Below, piece by piece: positions 22,776 to 33,990 of a DNA stretch of 64,000 nucleotides; the stretch's first letter is position 1; each line of letters begins with the position of its first letter. Origin of the DNA: Undaria pinnatifida (Eukaryota > Sar > Phaeophyceae > Laminariales > Alariaceae); assembly GCA_012845835.1 (NCBI GenBank), contig JABAKD010000009.1, forward strand, positions 5,395,324 through 5,459,323, read 5' to 3'. The notes beneath the pieces were generated by a model, which was not told where the DNA came from, did not search any database, and saw only the letters and a list, made by a program, of their open reading frames with translations. Position numbers and translations under genes: made by a program.

Positions 22776-24388
22776 TGTCGTTGTCGTTGTTGTTGTTCTC
22801 ACATTAACTCGCATAGTCAAGTCCGTGGTCACAGGACAGGCTCCAGTCACTCTGGAGCTGAGGAGTACCCGAGGGAAAAACACGAACAACCCAAGGTGGT
22901 ACACGCATATATCACAGCTGACGCAATTCATGCCTCCACCAGAAACATATAAAAGTGAAATCGGGAGTCAGTCTACGATGTGCCAGGTCCATACCGGTGC
23001 ATACGTCTCATTACTCGCACCTGGAAAAACCGACTATACCGCTTGCCACCCAAGAAAGACTACCGCGTACGAGGTATATACTACATCATCATTGTTGTTT
23101 TCACATTAACTCGCGTAATCAAGTCCGTGGTCACAGGACAGACTCCAGTCACTCTGGAGCTGAGGAATACCCGAGGGGAAAACACAAACAACCCAAGGTG
23201 GTACACGCATATATCACAGATGACGCAATTCATGCCTCCACCAGAAACATATAAAAGTGAAATCGGGAGTCAGTCTACGATATGCCAGGTCCATGCCGGT
23301 GCATACGTCTCATTACTCACGCCTGAAGAAACCGACTATTCCGATTGCCACCCAAGAAAGACTACCACGTATATATTACGTAGTATCTATCACTACGCGT
23401 ACGCACGACAGGCGTAAGTCAATTGGAGAAAAGAAACAAAGAATAGAAAAGAAGATAAAGGAAAGGAAAGAAAAGAGAAGAACGCGAAACAAAACGAAAA
23501 AGGCAAGAAAAGAGGAGAAAAAGACAAGAAAAGCAAGAAAAGACTAGACAGGAAGAGGAAGCAAGGCAAGGAAAAAAGAAGAAGAGAAAAAAGAAAAAAG
23601 AAACAAAAAAGAATGTCATACTAGCAGACCCTAGGAACTGGCTAAAGACGGCATTGGGCTCATAGAGGGTATCACGTGCATCATCAATGGCACTGGGGAG
23701 AGAACGCAACATGGCGAAGAAGCCAGGGCGGTCTTGTTGTTGTTGTTCTCACATTAACTCGCATAATCAAGTCCGTGGTCACACGACAGGCTCCAGTCAC
23801 TCTGGAGCTGAGGAATACCCCACGGAAAACACACACACAACCCAAGGTGGTACACGCATATATCACAGCTGACGCAATTCATGCCTCCACCAGAAACGTA
23901 TAAAGGTGAAATCGGGAGTCAGTCTACGATGTGCCAGGTCCATGCCGGTGCATACGTCTCATTACTCACGCCTGGAGAAACCAACTATTCCGATTGCCAC
24001 CCAAGGAAAACTGCCACGTATATATTACGCGTAGTATCTATCACTACGCATACGCACGACAGGCGTAATTCAATTGGAGAAAAGAAACAAAGAATAGAAA
24101 AGAAGATAAAGGAAAGGAAAGAAAAGAGAAGAAACGAAACAAAACGAAAAAGGCAAGAAAAGAGAAGAAAGAGATAAGCAAAGCAAGAAAAACAAGACAA
24201 GAAGAGGAAGCAAGGCAAAGAAAAGAGAAGAGAAAAAAGAAAAAAGAAAAAGAAAAGAAAGAAAAATGTCATACTAGCAGACCCTAGGAACTGGCTAAGG
24301 ATGGCATTTGGGCTAACAGAGGGTATCACGTCCATCATCAATGGCACCTGGGAGAGAACGCAACATGGCGGAGAAGTCAGGGCGGTCT
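22776..24388 (+). repeat. Repeat X, tandem array of three copies
   Basis: A truncated copy (about 22,776-23,090) is followed by two nearly full copies (about 23,091-23,735 and 23,736-24,388). Each full copy has the GTTGTTGTTGTTCTCACATT-like start, the ATATAAAAGTG or GTATAAAGGTG TATA-like block, the GAAAAG purine stretch and the CCTAGGAACTGGCTAA end block. The last two also share a unit end containing GAGAACGCAACATGGCG. Head-to-tail units fit unequal exchange between dispersed copies. Confidence 0.88.
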
Positions 24389-25408
24389 TATGCTATCTTG
24401 TGACGGCCATTAAAGGGCCCACAACTTTCAATACGATGATGGCCAAACCCAGACTTCAGTCTCTTGGGCATGACGCTCCCGCTTCCCCCCATCCCCCCTT
24501 CCTTCCTTTCCCCCTCCCCCCTCCCCCTCCCCCCCTCCCCCCTCCCCCCCTCCCCCCTCCCCCCTCCCCCCCTCCCCCCTCCCCCCTCCCCCCCTCCCCC
24601 AGTCCCCTTCCCCCCCCCCCCCCCCCTTCCCCCTCCCCCCGGCCGCACAGAGATGCCAATGGTGGATGACGCTGCCGCAGCCTTTGCGCGTCGCTCTGCA
24701 GCTTCGCGTATCTCCGTTGCATGCCAATTCCGCATGAACAACTCGGCTCCCTCCTCTACTCGCCGAAACCATCCGCCAGCCTTCTGAGCAGCCTTTCGCC
24801 ATCCTTCGAATTTCTTTCCAAAGACCGACATATCCTCCTTCAGATGATACATCCAGTCTTTCTCTTGCCCCCCTGAGTAACCCTTACCCCCAACAAACTC
24901 CCCAAGCATCACCCTCTGTGGCAGACGCTCCTCCCCTATACGTGCTCCGAATCCCGCAAACAGAATCCTCCGTTTGCGCACTATCGCCTCAACGCTCTCG
25001 GAATCTGTATCGGCAAGCGCGTCGGCGTACGATAGGGTGTGGTCGTCGCGCTTCCGTTTCCGCCATCCAAGGCATCGGAGGAGCATGGAGCGGTGAACCC
25101 GTCGTAGCCTGTCATAGTCAGGCTTCTTCGGGCTCCACGTCATGCAACCGCACAGCAGTGTCTCGACAACCTCAGATTTCAGCAACCTCATCTTCAACCG
25201 TAAACGCACACACGGGCCATCATAGATTTCCATCTTGTACCGCTGGAAGCACGCCCAGGCCCTCTGAAGACGCCGCGTTATTTCAATGCTAAGGTCTGTC
25301 TGCGGTGATAGCCCCGCCCAAGTATACAAACTGGATTGTTTGTTTGTATACCTGGCCGGCTGCATTGATCGTGAAGGACACCTTCCCCCCGCTTTTGGTT
25401 TCCAGGCA
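24389..25408 (-). pseudogene. LINE (non-LTR retrotransposon) 3' end, copy A
   Basis: The minus strand encodes the C-terminal part of a LINE reverse transcriptase. It starts near GQVYKQTIQFVYLGGAI (about 25,330) and continues through RLQRAWACFQRY, SMLLRCLGWRKRKRD, ESVEAIVRKRRILFAGF and LPQRVMLGEFVGGKGYSGG. It ends in a glycine run over a C-rich tract and a short 3' tail ending GATAGCAT. A frameshift near 25,290 separates ITADRP from LSIEIT. The polymerase active site and endonuclease are missing, so the copy is 5'-truncated and dead. Confidence 0.88.
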
Positions 25409-26010
25409 CAATGCTATCTTGTGACGGCCATTAGAAGGCCCACAACTTTCAATACGATGATGGCCAAACCTAGACTTCAGTCTCTTGGGCATGACGCCCC
25501 CCCCCCCCCCCCTTCCCCCCTTCCGCCCCCCCCCCCTTCCCGCCCTCCCCCCCTCCCCCCCCCCTTCCCCCTGCCCCCGGCCGCACAGAGATGCCAACGG
25601 TGGATGGCGCTGCCGTCGCCTTTGCGCGTCGCTCTGCAGCTTTGCGTCTCTCCGTTTCATGCCAATTCCGCATGAACAACTTGGCTCCCTCCTCTACTCG
25701 CCGAAACCATCTGCCAGCCTTCTGAGCAGCCTTTCGCCATCCTTCGAATTTCATTCCAAAGACCGACATATCCTCCTTCAGATGATCCATCCAGTATTTC
25801 TCTTGCCCCCCTGAGTAACCCTTACCCCCAACAAACTCCCCAAGCATCACCCTCTGTGGCAGACGCTCCTCCCCTATACGTGCTACGAATCCCGCAAACA
25901 AAATCCTCCGTTTGCGCACTATCGCCTCAACGCTCTCGGAATCTGTCTTGGCAAGCGCGTCGGCGTACGCCAACTGCCGACTGCTGACTGCTGCGGCTGG
26001 CTTCAAACCT
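25409..26010 (-). pseudogene. LINE 3' end, copy B, shorter
   Basis: This is the same family as copy A, starting only at SYADALAKTDSESVEA-like sequence (about 25,970). It again ends in a glycine-rich run over a C tract and the 3' tail GATAGCAT at 25,409, where copy A begins. It is more severely 5'-truncated. The first residues of its open frame (MKPAAAVSS) belong to flanking DNA. Confidence 0.88.
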
Positions 26011-26773
26011 CAAAGCACATGAATTACGTATTATATGTAGCCAGTTGAGGGATTACAGCAGCGTATCATTTTGATGGGACCTTCCGCTGTGAGGCCGACT
26101 GACGTAAACGCACGGAATCAAAACCGAGGGTAGAAGTCTCCCGCGTCCCCTCCGGATCAGACAGATAGTCTCTTACTAATAACACCTCTCCTTGCTAGAG
26201 GTGTACTAGAGAAGACTCGAAGGCTATGCCGACCGTCACGACGGCGACACGGGACGGACCAGAGCTTCGGGAAATGCTCCACCGCGACAACTACACGACA
26301 CCGCCAGCTCCGTGATGAGGGCAACCTCCATATCATACGAAAGGAGAGCACTTTGCTACTCAACACCCAGCGTGCAACCGAACCTTGAGCCCAGAGAATT
26401 GCTGGCAGTACCAGGTATAGACCAGTGGCTTACAGTCGTCTATATGTAGCTCATAGTTCCAGTAATGCACCATTCATACTGCTGACAATAAAACGGTACA
26501 GCAGAACGTACGTATCATGATAGAATACACTGCTGTTCGCCAGAAAAGAATCACTGCTGTGGATAAGAGGGAGAAGATTAACGTTTCCATTGCTTCGTGC
26601 ACGTTGCTGTTGCTCTTCAGCCCCTCCAGCTCGTCGTCAACGACAGCAGCAGCAGCAGCAGGAAACAACAAAGTCTCATAGCACTTTTGTTCAGCAGTGC
26701 ACGTTTCTCTGTCACCTCCCGAATATGTGTCGACGTGCGTTAACTTTTTGCTTGGAACCGCTGTGCTGCTGCA
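26011..26773. other. Upstream flank of the PAP2 gene
   Basis: The stretch contains a CAGCAGCAG run near 26,645 and short frames on both strands, none convincing. Promoter elements of the PAP2 gene should lie here, but I cannot identify a TATA box or initiator with confidence. Confidence 0.35.
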
Positions 26774-27190
26774 ATGCACTCATGCACTCACACTCGCATA
26801 TTCACACGTAGAGCATCTCGCCTCACCCCATCAAGCGTCAACGGCAATGCGTTGCAACTCCCACGTCTGCCGATAATCGCTTTTCGTGCATGCTATGGAA
26901 CGGCTGTGGAACTCCTCCCTGTTGGCGCACAGGCGACCAACAGCAGAAGTCCCGACCTGGATGCAGATGCAGCGACCGACGCCATCGTAGACCCAGCGGA
27001 CCCAGAATTAAGCCTGCTGCAGGGGATGGAATCAGCCTTAGACTTGATTGGCGCCAGCACGCAATGGGTTGTAGCGGGGTCGGTGGGCGTTGCTCTGGTG
27101 ATGAGGGCGGACCCGGAAACGCTGGTCTGGGTGCTCGGGTCACTTTTTAACGCGGTTTTTTCCAAGGTCTTGAAGAAGGGGATCAACCAG
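26774..27190 (+). CDS. PAP2 gene, exon 1
   Basis: The open frame ends at a CAG|GTGGGG donor, phase 0. It encodes a variable acidic stretch, then hydrophobic WVVAGSVGVALVM and ETLVWVLGSLFNAVFSKVL, and the Lys of motif 1. The ATG at 26,774 is the first in frame. An acceptor-like GCACAG at 26,926-26,931 allows an alternative model in which a separate upstream exon carries the start. Confidence 0.75.
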
Positions 27191-30100
27191 GTGGGGTGCA
27201 GCTTTTAACATTTCGTTTGGTGTCGGGGGCGTTTTTATCGTTGCTTTTAGATAATGGTAAGAGTTGACCAGTTGGGTTGTCGATACTCTCGGATGTGTTT
27301 GAGTTTTGCTCCTGGGTGTGCTTCGTTGGCATCATTTTAATTTAGTTGGCTCCGTTCGTGGCATGGTATCGCCGCGTGTCTAGGCGTTACCTCTTTTGTA
27401 CGAAAAAAACAGTCACATACTAATTACAAGTAGTTTGTCCCCAAAAGTGGTTTGCGGTTACTAGAAATTAATGGTAATAAGGCTCGATCTCAGTACCTGC
27501 AGCAGTTTAATCTGCGATGCTGGGTGAATACGGAAATTACAGGAGATCAGCAAGCGAACGAACAGCAGCCTACGTGGTACCTGGTAGACGCGAGCTGAAT
27601 ATTAAATAACATTAATGACCATCTACTCTGTTTGATATTTACTGTATGTTTTCAGCGAAAAAAACAAGCCGGTACTCGTGCTGTGCTCGTGGCAGCAGCA
27701 GGAGAAGCAGTAGCAGCGGTAGTAACAGCAGCAGCAGGACGCAATAGACCAGGGCCGGTTCAACATCGCTGTGTACGCGTCTCATCGATTGCGCCCCTAA
27801 TAATCATCTCCAGCAGTAGTTCCCGATTATTTCGACTTAACTCTTGAATTAGCTCTTGAAGGCGGACAACCTGCACCTCCGATCGCCAAAACTCCGTATC
27901 ACGTGCCACTACTAAGATATCTGCAGAGATTATCCACCCTCTCGTCAGTACCGTGGGCCGGACAACATAATTTGCAGCATGTCTCCAGGACACGGCCCAA
28001 ATGGTACATTGGCAGATACATTGGGCTCGCTCGGCAATTAAAACGAGAAGAAAATGTGACAGAGAAAACAACTCCTTTAGTACGTAGCCCAGCAATGCCT
28101 GTGACGTTGCCACACCTACGTCGACTAACTGTCAACGACTTACAGCATAACCAGAGAGAGAAGGGTTTGTTATTATGTGTGCGTGCGCATAACCCGCTGG
28201 GAATGGTATTGGTGCCATGTTCCTTGAGAGGCGCAGATAAAAGCATAATATGGTTGTTCACTGAGAAAATGGAAAAAAAAGGCGCCCTTGGTGCCTTGTG
28301 TCCGATCTGGTATGAAGAGGTACTATTTACCTTAGAAGTCCAAGAAATCACACGCTTGCGCTTCGCACTCGCTCGCCCCATTTTCGTATGTGTTTAGTTT
28401 TGCTCGTGCCATCTACTATCTTCGCACATTTCGTTTCTCCTTCTCCCTCCCTAGACGTAGCTCAGATCCGGGGTCTCTAAGCAGGCTCTTCTCCCCCTTC
28501 CCAACCGCGGTGTGCACCGTAATTTTTACCGCCAGAAGGGTACAGCACTATCTTCCCTCGTCAACTCGCGTCGATTTTTTTTCATGATCCCGTCACTACT
28601 GCCAGAAAAACAATTGGCTAAGAATAGTTCGTCCTGAAAGCCAACCCCTTGCTCAAGCCAAACCAAACCACTGCTGACGTTGTTTGTGGGGTGATTTTCC
28701 GAGTCAGCGGCGCCCTTTGACGAAATCGCAACTGTCTGGGTAGCGGCGCCCTTTGACGTAATCGCGCCATCGCGCACCGACGGTGACAGCACAATGTTGA
28801 CCGCATGCACTGCTGTGACCATATACTTTTTGCGTGAATTAGGTTCGACCCGACGGCTCTCGGCTGAAGGACCCGGGCATGCCAAGCTCCCACGCGATGG
28901 TGAGTACCAATGGGTGCATGTCAGCAGCGGCAGTTTCGATCGAGAGATAGCCGTGGTAGTGGCAGTGGCAGTGGCAGCATCGAACCCGGAGAGATGGCAG
29001 CGGCAGTGGCAATGACAGCAGCAGTGGCAGTTCCGGTCGAGATCTGCGTGGTTCGATGGACTGGACGAGGCACATCTCCGCCAGTGCCAGCCAGCATCTC
29101 TCCCACCAGGAGCACGACCTCGCTCGGACATTTATTTTGCATCTTCAACTTGAATTATTATAGGCGCAGTCGTCTAGACCGGCGAATCGACCCTGTTGAA
29201 GCTACTATGGTAATGCCGTCGTTGACCCGTGTAAAGCGCGTGCAGTGGAATGTCGATACAACCGAAGTCCTCTTTCACTTGCTGAGCTTGACAACTCGAT
29301 GGGATGCATGTGCACTCTGTCAATACCAAGTTACTCTTTGAATCACACATCATTGGCCAAACACTCTGAAGCCAAGAACATATTCCCCGCTCTGCCGTGG
29401 CTTCCTACGGCACGCCATCGATCCCCTCCTTGTTTTTTTGTTTTTTTGCGGTGTCGTTTTTGTTTCCCCCCCCCCCCCCCGGTGTGCTGTTCGTTGTCTA
29501 TGGCAGTCGCTGTTCTACCTTGGGACATACCTCATCATAGGTCTCCAAGAGCACGAGGTATTGTCGCCGGGCTCCGAAATTTTAACCTTTTGGCCGGTCG
29601 GAGTCGTGGGGACACAGGTGCTTCTGGCCATCTACGCGGTAATCGCGAGGTGGGAAGAAAAACGGATGGTACTGTCGTCATGCCAGCCTCGCGCGCATTA
29701 GTTTTGAAACTGAGAAAACTAAAATAGCGTTTTGAGGGTGCTCTATTTTTTTCGTGCTATTCAGTCTCTCGACCTTCTCTCTCTTGCTGGCGTGTGTAGA
29801 CATGGCATAGTACGCGCGCACTCTGCCCACCTTGACCCTTTTTTAGAGCCCCAAGAATGCCTCCTTGTATATATATACATTAATCCCAAGTTATTTGTCC
29901 CAAGAACAAGTTTCCAGTTGCGAAGGGGTTGCGACCCGTTTGGAAGCTCGCACTTACGTTTTTTGGTGACAAACGACTTGAAATTTGCGTGGGTCGTTTT
30001 TTTTGCGTTTCTGAAAGGGTTTAATTTAGCTAACACTGCCAACTGTGCGCTGGTGGATGCCCCCGCACTCTCTTTTCGAACCGAACCGAACCGAACCTCA

Positions 30101-30800
30101 CGCCGCTTCGGTCTACCTACCAGCCTCTGGAGAGTGAAGGCGGGTTTCCACACGCTCCCGCAAGTGTCCGTAGGGGCTGTCGTCGGCGCCTTGGACGCTG
30201 CTTTGTGGTACAGGTTCTGCCGAGGGGGGTTGACGTCTCAGGTAAGACGGTGATTTGTGAGCAGGAGGGGCGGCTCATTGTCACGCTGTTGTCACACTGT
30301 TGTCCTAAGACTACGACGAGGCCTCGCACCCCTACAATGCCGGAACGGAGCGGGTCGAGTTTTCGCCGACCAGGCAAGATATTGCTTGCACCAAGCACGA
30401 AACACCGTGAGGCTGTTAAGCGAGTCGAATGAGGCGGGTTGTAGTCATGTCATGCATGACCGTAGTCCTTAGGAACATACACCCTTGCATCCCTACAATG
30501 CCGGGACGGAGCACGTCGGGTGTTCACCAACCAAGCAGACGTTGCTTCGGGGGGGGGGGGGGGGGGGGCACACAGGCGTGGAGTCTAAGTGTATGTAACA
30601 CGAGCTGCTATTGTGCGTTTGCGTGGGAAACAAAGAAATCGACGTGTTTACATATGGGTGTGTCCGCACTTGGGGCGAGTAAGCACCGTGGGCGCAGCGC
30701 TCGACCCAAGGGTCCACACATCGAGCAAATCAGACCAGATTTTTTAATTGTTTCAGAGCAGCTAGGTCCCTGGCGTATACCTCGTGTACGAGCTGCATGA
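26774..30800 (+). CDS. PAP2-family lipid phosphate phosphatase, five-exon model
   Basis: The predicted protein (about 258 residues) is an integral membrane phosphatase of the PAP2 superfamily, which removes phosphate from lipids such as phosphatidic acid or from polyprenyl/dolichyl pyrophosphates. Exons: 26,774-27,190, 28,843-28,899, 29,507-29,649, 30,124-30,241 and tentatively 30,759-30,800; the first four join in phase. The three family motifs are present: K-x6-RP across the exon 1/2 junction (KKGINQ|VRP, 134-142), PSSH (153-156), and R209-x5-H214. The residue four after this His is Gln where many members have Asp; as I recall, plant plastid LPP-epsilon enzymes are similar. Hydrophobic spans lie near 99-111, 115-130, 159-171, 187-205 and 222-237. 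The first 50 residues are rich in R, S and T and could be a targeting presequence, but the exact start is uncertain. Confidence 0.82.
27191..28842. other. Intron 1 of the PAP2 gene
   Basis: The intron holds overlapping 164- and 160-residue frames on opposite strands (27,899-28,397) with no recognised motif, a CAGCAG-rich patch near 27,690-27,740, and a reversed SINE fragment at 28,440-28,590. Confidence 0.6.
28440..28590 (-). mobile_element. SINE fragment, reverse orientation
   Basis: The reverse complement reads CGCGAGTTGACGAGGGAAGA, then a TTACCGTGCAC-type stretch, then GACCCCGGATCTGAG, matching the body of the SINE copies at 20,738 and 48,661. The tRNA-like head is absent. Confidence 0.75.
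28843..28899 (+). CDS. PAP2 gene, exon 2
   Basis: This is a 57-base exon between an ATTAG| acceptor and an ATG|GTGAGT donor, phase 0 on both sides. It encodes VRPDGSRLKDPGMPSSHAM: the RP of motif 1 and PSSH of motif 2. The correct frame is not the longest local open frame, so the exon is easy to miss. Confidence 0.9.
29507..29649 (+). CDS. PAP2 gene, exon 3
   Basis: The acceptor GGCAG| follows a long C/T tract, and the donor is GAG|GTGGGA, phase 2. It encodes two membrane spans, SLFYLGTYLIIGL and FWPVGVVGTQVLLAIYAVIA, that sit between motifs 2 and 3 in this family. Confidence 0.88.
30124..30241 (+). CDS. PAP2 gene, exon 4
   Basis: The exon runs from ACCAG| to CAG|GTAAGA. It starts with one base that completes Ser206 and ends in phase 0. 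It encodes LWRVKAGFHTLPQVSVG, motif 3 with the catalytic His, then the last hydrophobic span VGALDAALWYRF. Confidence 0.88.
30318..30600 (+). repeat. Composite repeat W, two head units and a G tract
   Basis: ACAATGCCGG(A/G)ACGGAGC occurs at about 30,337 and 30,497. Each is followed by a CACC(A/G)ACC..GCA.GA..TTGCTT phrase; the first also has the CACCAAGC(A/G)CGAA block. The second unit runs straight into a G tract (about 30,548-30,568). The same order of head, G-run and tail recurs at 40.7 and 63.5 kb. Confidence 0.75.
30759..30800 (+). CDS. PAP2 gene, tentative last exon
   Basis: A thirteen-residue tail (QLGPWRIPRVRAA) and TGA follow an acceptor at TTTCAGAG|C. The stronger acceptor two bases upstream (TTTCAG|) would give two serines and an immediate stop. 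Either choice ends the protein shortly after exon 4. The true end needs transcript evidence. Confidence 0.35.
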   Translation, partial: QLGPWRIPRVRAA

Positions 30801-31110
30801 TCGAGGTCATGTTGCAGGGTGGGAGCCGTATGGCCTGCAATGTTGCACTGTTCCGTGGGTGGCGATAGGTACTGGACAGATCCGATGCAACATATCTTAA
30901 CGAATGATCTACAGTAGGATCTGCATTATCTATACTCTGATACTGTCCAATTTTTTGCAAGGGTGTGACCAGGGCGAAGGCGTTTTGTGACGGTAGATGA
31001 CTGCAAACGTGTTGGCTTGGCTCCCGCGCGCGCCCTGAGCCAAGCGGGGGGTCTCTGTTGATGCCGTGAACACAGCTTGCCTAGCGAATGTGTGATCGTG
31101 CATACCCTCG
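30801..31110. other. Spacer 3' of the PAP2 gene
   Basis: No gene or repeat was recognised. A minus-strand frame (30,730-30,960) overlaps the putative last PAP2 exon but has no motif. Confidence 0.4.
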
Positions 31111-31335
31111 AACGAGGGGGAAACGTCAGGGTTGTTCAGGGGTCGTGACCCGACCCGCGATTCGAATCAGAAGGTATTCAAAAATATCGCGGGTAGAGTC
31201 GAGTCGGGTCAGGAGGTGTTCCAAACCTCACGCGTCACGCGTCGGGACGGGTCGGGATGGGAGGTTTCCAGAATCTTGCGCTTCGGGTCAGGTCACTTGA
31301 CCCGATCCGACCCGTGAACAGTACTCCAACCCGCG
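31111..31335. repeat. GGGTCGGGTC-type repeat, copy 1
   Basis: Phrases such as GAGTCGGGTCAGGAGGTGTT, CGGGACGGGTCGGGATGGG and TGACCCGATCCGACCCGTG alternate, with both strands represented. Related blocks lie at 33,095-33,280 and, inverted, at 37,430-37,590. The structure is degenerate and inverted at short range. Confidence 0.75.
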
Positions 31336-33094
31336 AATAGCCGTGGAAGATTGAGCCTTGGGTTGTTGATTTTTGTCACATGTGTCACCGAAAAATACCG
31401 GTTCCTTGTCCGTCTTGTTATTGTCTTGAGCAGACGCGAAGCGGGTGTCATCGTGCCATCCCGACTAAACCGGCGTCCCTCTCTGGGAAGAGACGCGAGC
31501 ACCCTCGTGACTGCATGGTATCAATGTGCTGCTACCATTCATAGCGCGAATCGTACGTCGTTCCGTATCCGCGGTCCTGGCACCTGGCTGCTAATCGGCT
31601 CAAGTGTCTTGTCGGTGCAAGCTTACCGCATCGACTTAAAAAACAACTCTTAGGAATTTAGTGCGCGGTTTCTATCACGCCGCCTCACAGTCTATTGCAA
31701 GAACTCAAGGTATTCTGGCAGAATCTGGGTACCTTTTTTTGGTTCGGGAGCTCCGTCAGTAAGAGGCGTTTTGGCCAAAAAAAGACTCACCCTTTAATTT
31801 ATTTTTCTCTTCTTTTTTGCTCTACTGTTAATGGTGCAAAAATGTTGGTAGTGAGTGGCACATACTCCCGAGCTCGGCCGTTTTTTATGCAAATGTGTTA
31901 TGTTTTTTTGCTTGGTGAACAATTCAGGTGGAGGCGTTCTTTGGCGGGCCCGACGTGCCGACGGGTGTGACAGTCGGGGTTTGCCTTGTGACCTTTTTAA
32001 CTTTCGGCAATTCCCAGCGACGAATCGCGAGCGCCCTCCGAAGAAGAGAAGAAGACGCAAAGCAATCTTAAGGGCGATGGAAGGATTGGAGCTAGTCCCG
32101 AACTTACGGGCGAAGGAGGTAGTGTGAAGGTATAGGGCAGCATGGACCTAGGGACCGAGTACTGCTGTGAAGCGGTGTCCCTGGTTCTGCCTGCTAGCTC
32201 GAGGGTTGGTTAGATGTTGTGTATCTTGTATTAGTTTCATGCTGCCCGCCCTGATGCCTTCTGAGCAAAGGGGCGGGTGCGTCCTAATTTTCTGTCATGC
32301 GATAACGCCTGCCAGCTATGATGGGGGGAGGGCACTTGCTACAAACCGTTACCCCGAAACCGGGGAGAGGGGATACCATTTGCCGTAGGTTGAAGCAGGA
32401 CATTTCCGGGAAAAATATTTCGATGACGTTCGACATGTCATCTTCCAGAAAATGTTAAGTGTGTGATCGCGTCGTTGGGTCGTTAGACAAACTGAGCGCC
32501 GTACGCAAACGCCACCAGAGGGCGCGCCGCATACACTGACGTGTGCGAAGAGGGGAGGCGATATATATATATACATATATATATTTTTCTTCGTTCTTGA
32601 TCCTTTAGAAAAAGTACCCGTGGGGAAAATAGTGCTTGGAGTTAGAGTGGAGCCAGTTTGCGGCAGTAAAAGGATTGGCACGCCGGTGCTGTGGCATGGA
32701 ACGGAGAATCACGAATCGGGTGGGCGCAGGACTGCCCTCGGATAACGCGGAATAGCTACACCCACGCCCCCCACCCCCTAGCAAAGAATATTCGCTTGTT
32801 GTGTATCCGCGTTGAATATCGCTGTGTGCGAGTGAACTTTGTGTAGAGTCGATGGAAGGGCGGAAGAGATAGATCTGATAGTCATCCCGGCCGTTGGGCG
32901 CGTAAAACCTCCGTAGGCGTATGGCGGAGGTTGGCTGAAGAAAGGACACTACTGTCAAGCCTCCTGGATCGCATGCATGTACGGTATACGCGCCACGTTT
33001 CGCGTGGGATAAGCTTTTCTCGAAGAAAAAATGGATGGTATACGTCGAAGGCGGGAAAAGTAGGCGTGTTTTTTCAACAGCTTTTCGCGGGTCA
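31336..33094. other. Intergenic spacer
   Basis: No supported gene. It contains short T- and A-runs, an (AT)n patch near 32,565-32,585 and possible decayed MITE pieces around 31,725-31,800 (GGAGCTCCGTCA near a T-run). Frames are all below 120 residues and lack motifs. Confidence 0.4.
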
Positions 33095-33280
33095 CTATCC
33101 GACGCGCAGATCGGATCAGGAGCGTTTCAAAACCTCGCGGGTCGAGTTGGATCGGGTCAGGAGGTGTTCGAAATCTCACGGGTCGGGTCGGGTCAAGACG
33201 GTTCCGAATCTCACGGGACGGGTCGAATGGCCCTGCCACGACTCGACCCGCGATATTTGTGACCTGACCCGTGAAAACCC
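33095..33280. repeat. GGGTCGGGTC-type repeat, copy 2
   Basis: The block has CGGGTCGAGTTGGATCGGGT, AGGAGGTGTTCGAAATCTCA and a reversed CGACTCGACCCGCG end, as in copy 1 at 31,111. Confidence 0.75.
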
Positions 33281-33990
33281 CTGGCTTTTAGCTGTACGCT
33301 GCCCTAACCCCTAACACATAACGCCGCCGTAAAACGCTGCAAGGCGAGAGAACAGACCGCAAATGAATCAAGAAGCTCGTTCACAGAGTGGGGGCTCTGA
33401 CACGTTGTCTTCTCTACAAATAATCGTAGCCCTACGTGGCGTCCCGCCTGTTGCAGACCAAGGTTTTTGGGGTAAAAACTACTTGAAACTATCGTGGATT
33501 GTGTTGTGCACTTCTTACGAGTTAAAGGGGATGTCTTCTACAGTGGCGATCGAGGTGAATAAGACACGCGTCGAAAATTATTTCGCGGCTTGATCGCCTG
33601 CATCGGAATTTTGACAAGAGAATGATCGCAACCTACTGCTGTATGGCCATTCCGGGTCCCGGCCGAGCCCAAAACAAGGGCTCTATCGCCGCTCCGATGA
33701 GGCCGTGATATTCCGGTCACCCTCCCCTGCAAGAGCGGCCCGCGGCTAAACGCGAATACGCCCCTGAAGGGCTGCACCGAGGATCGTAGACTTCTCCGTG
33801 TCAAAGGTAAGAGTAGTAGGTCTGCCCCCGCTGCGTGTTTTCTTCATGAATAACAGGTGCCTGGTGTCACTTTTTTTTTGTTCCGATGCAAAACGCACGC
33901 CGTTTCGTACGCAGCAGGCGCAACCTTTCTTCCTTCGTTGTTCGCGGCGTTCTGAGGAAGGCTGACACGGTAGGGGGACGTGTTAGACGC
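33281..33990. other. Intergenic spacer
   Basis: No gene or clear repeat was recognised. A minus frame of 88 residues (33,538-33,804) lacks a domain. Confidence 0.4.

Noticed and set aside
24301-24787. Proline-rich + strand frames
   Set aside because: They are antisense to the polyglycine-coding C tract of LINE copy A.
27899-28397. Overlapping frames of 160 and 164 residues inside the PAP2 intron
   Set aside because: Both strands are open at once, which suggests chance, and neither has a motif.
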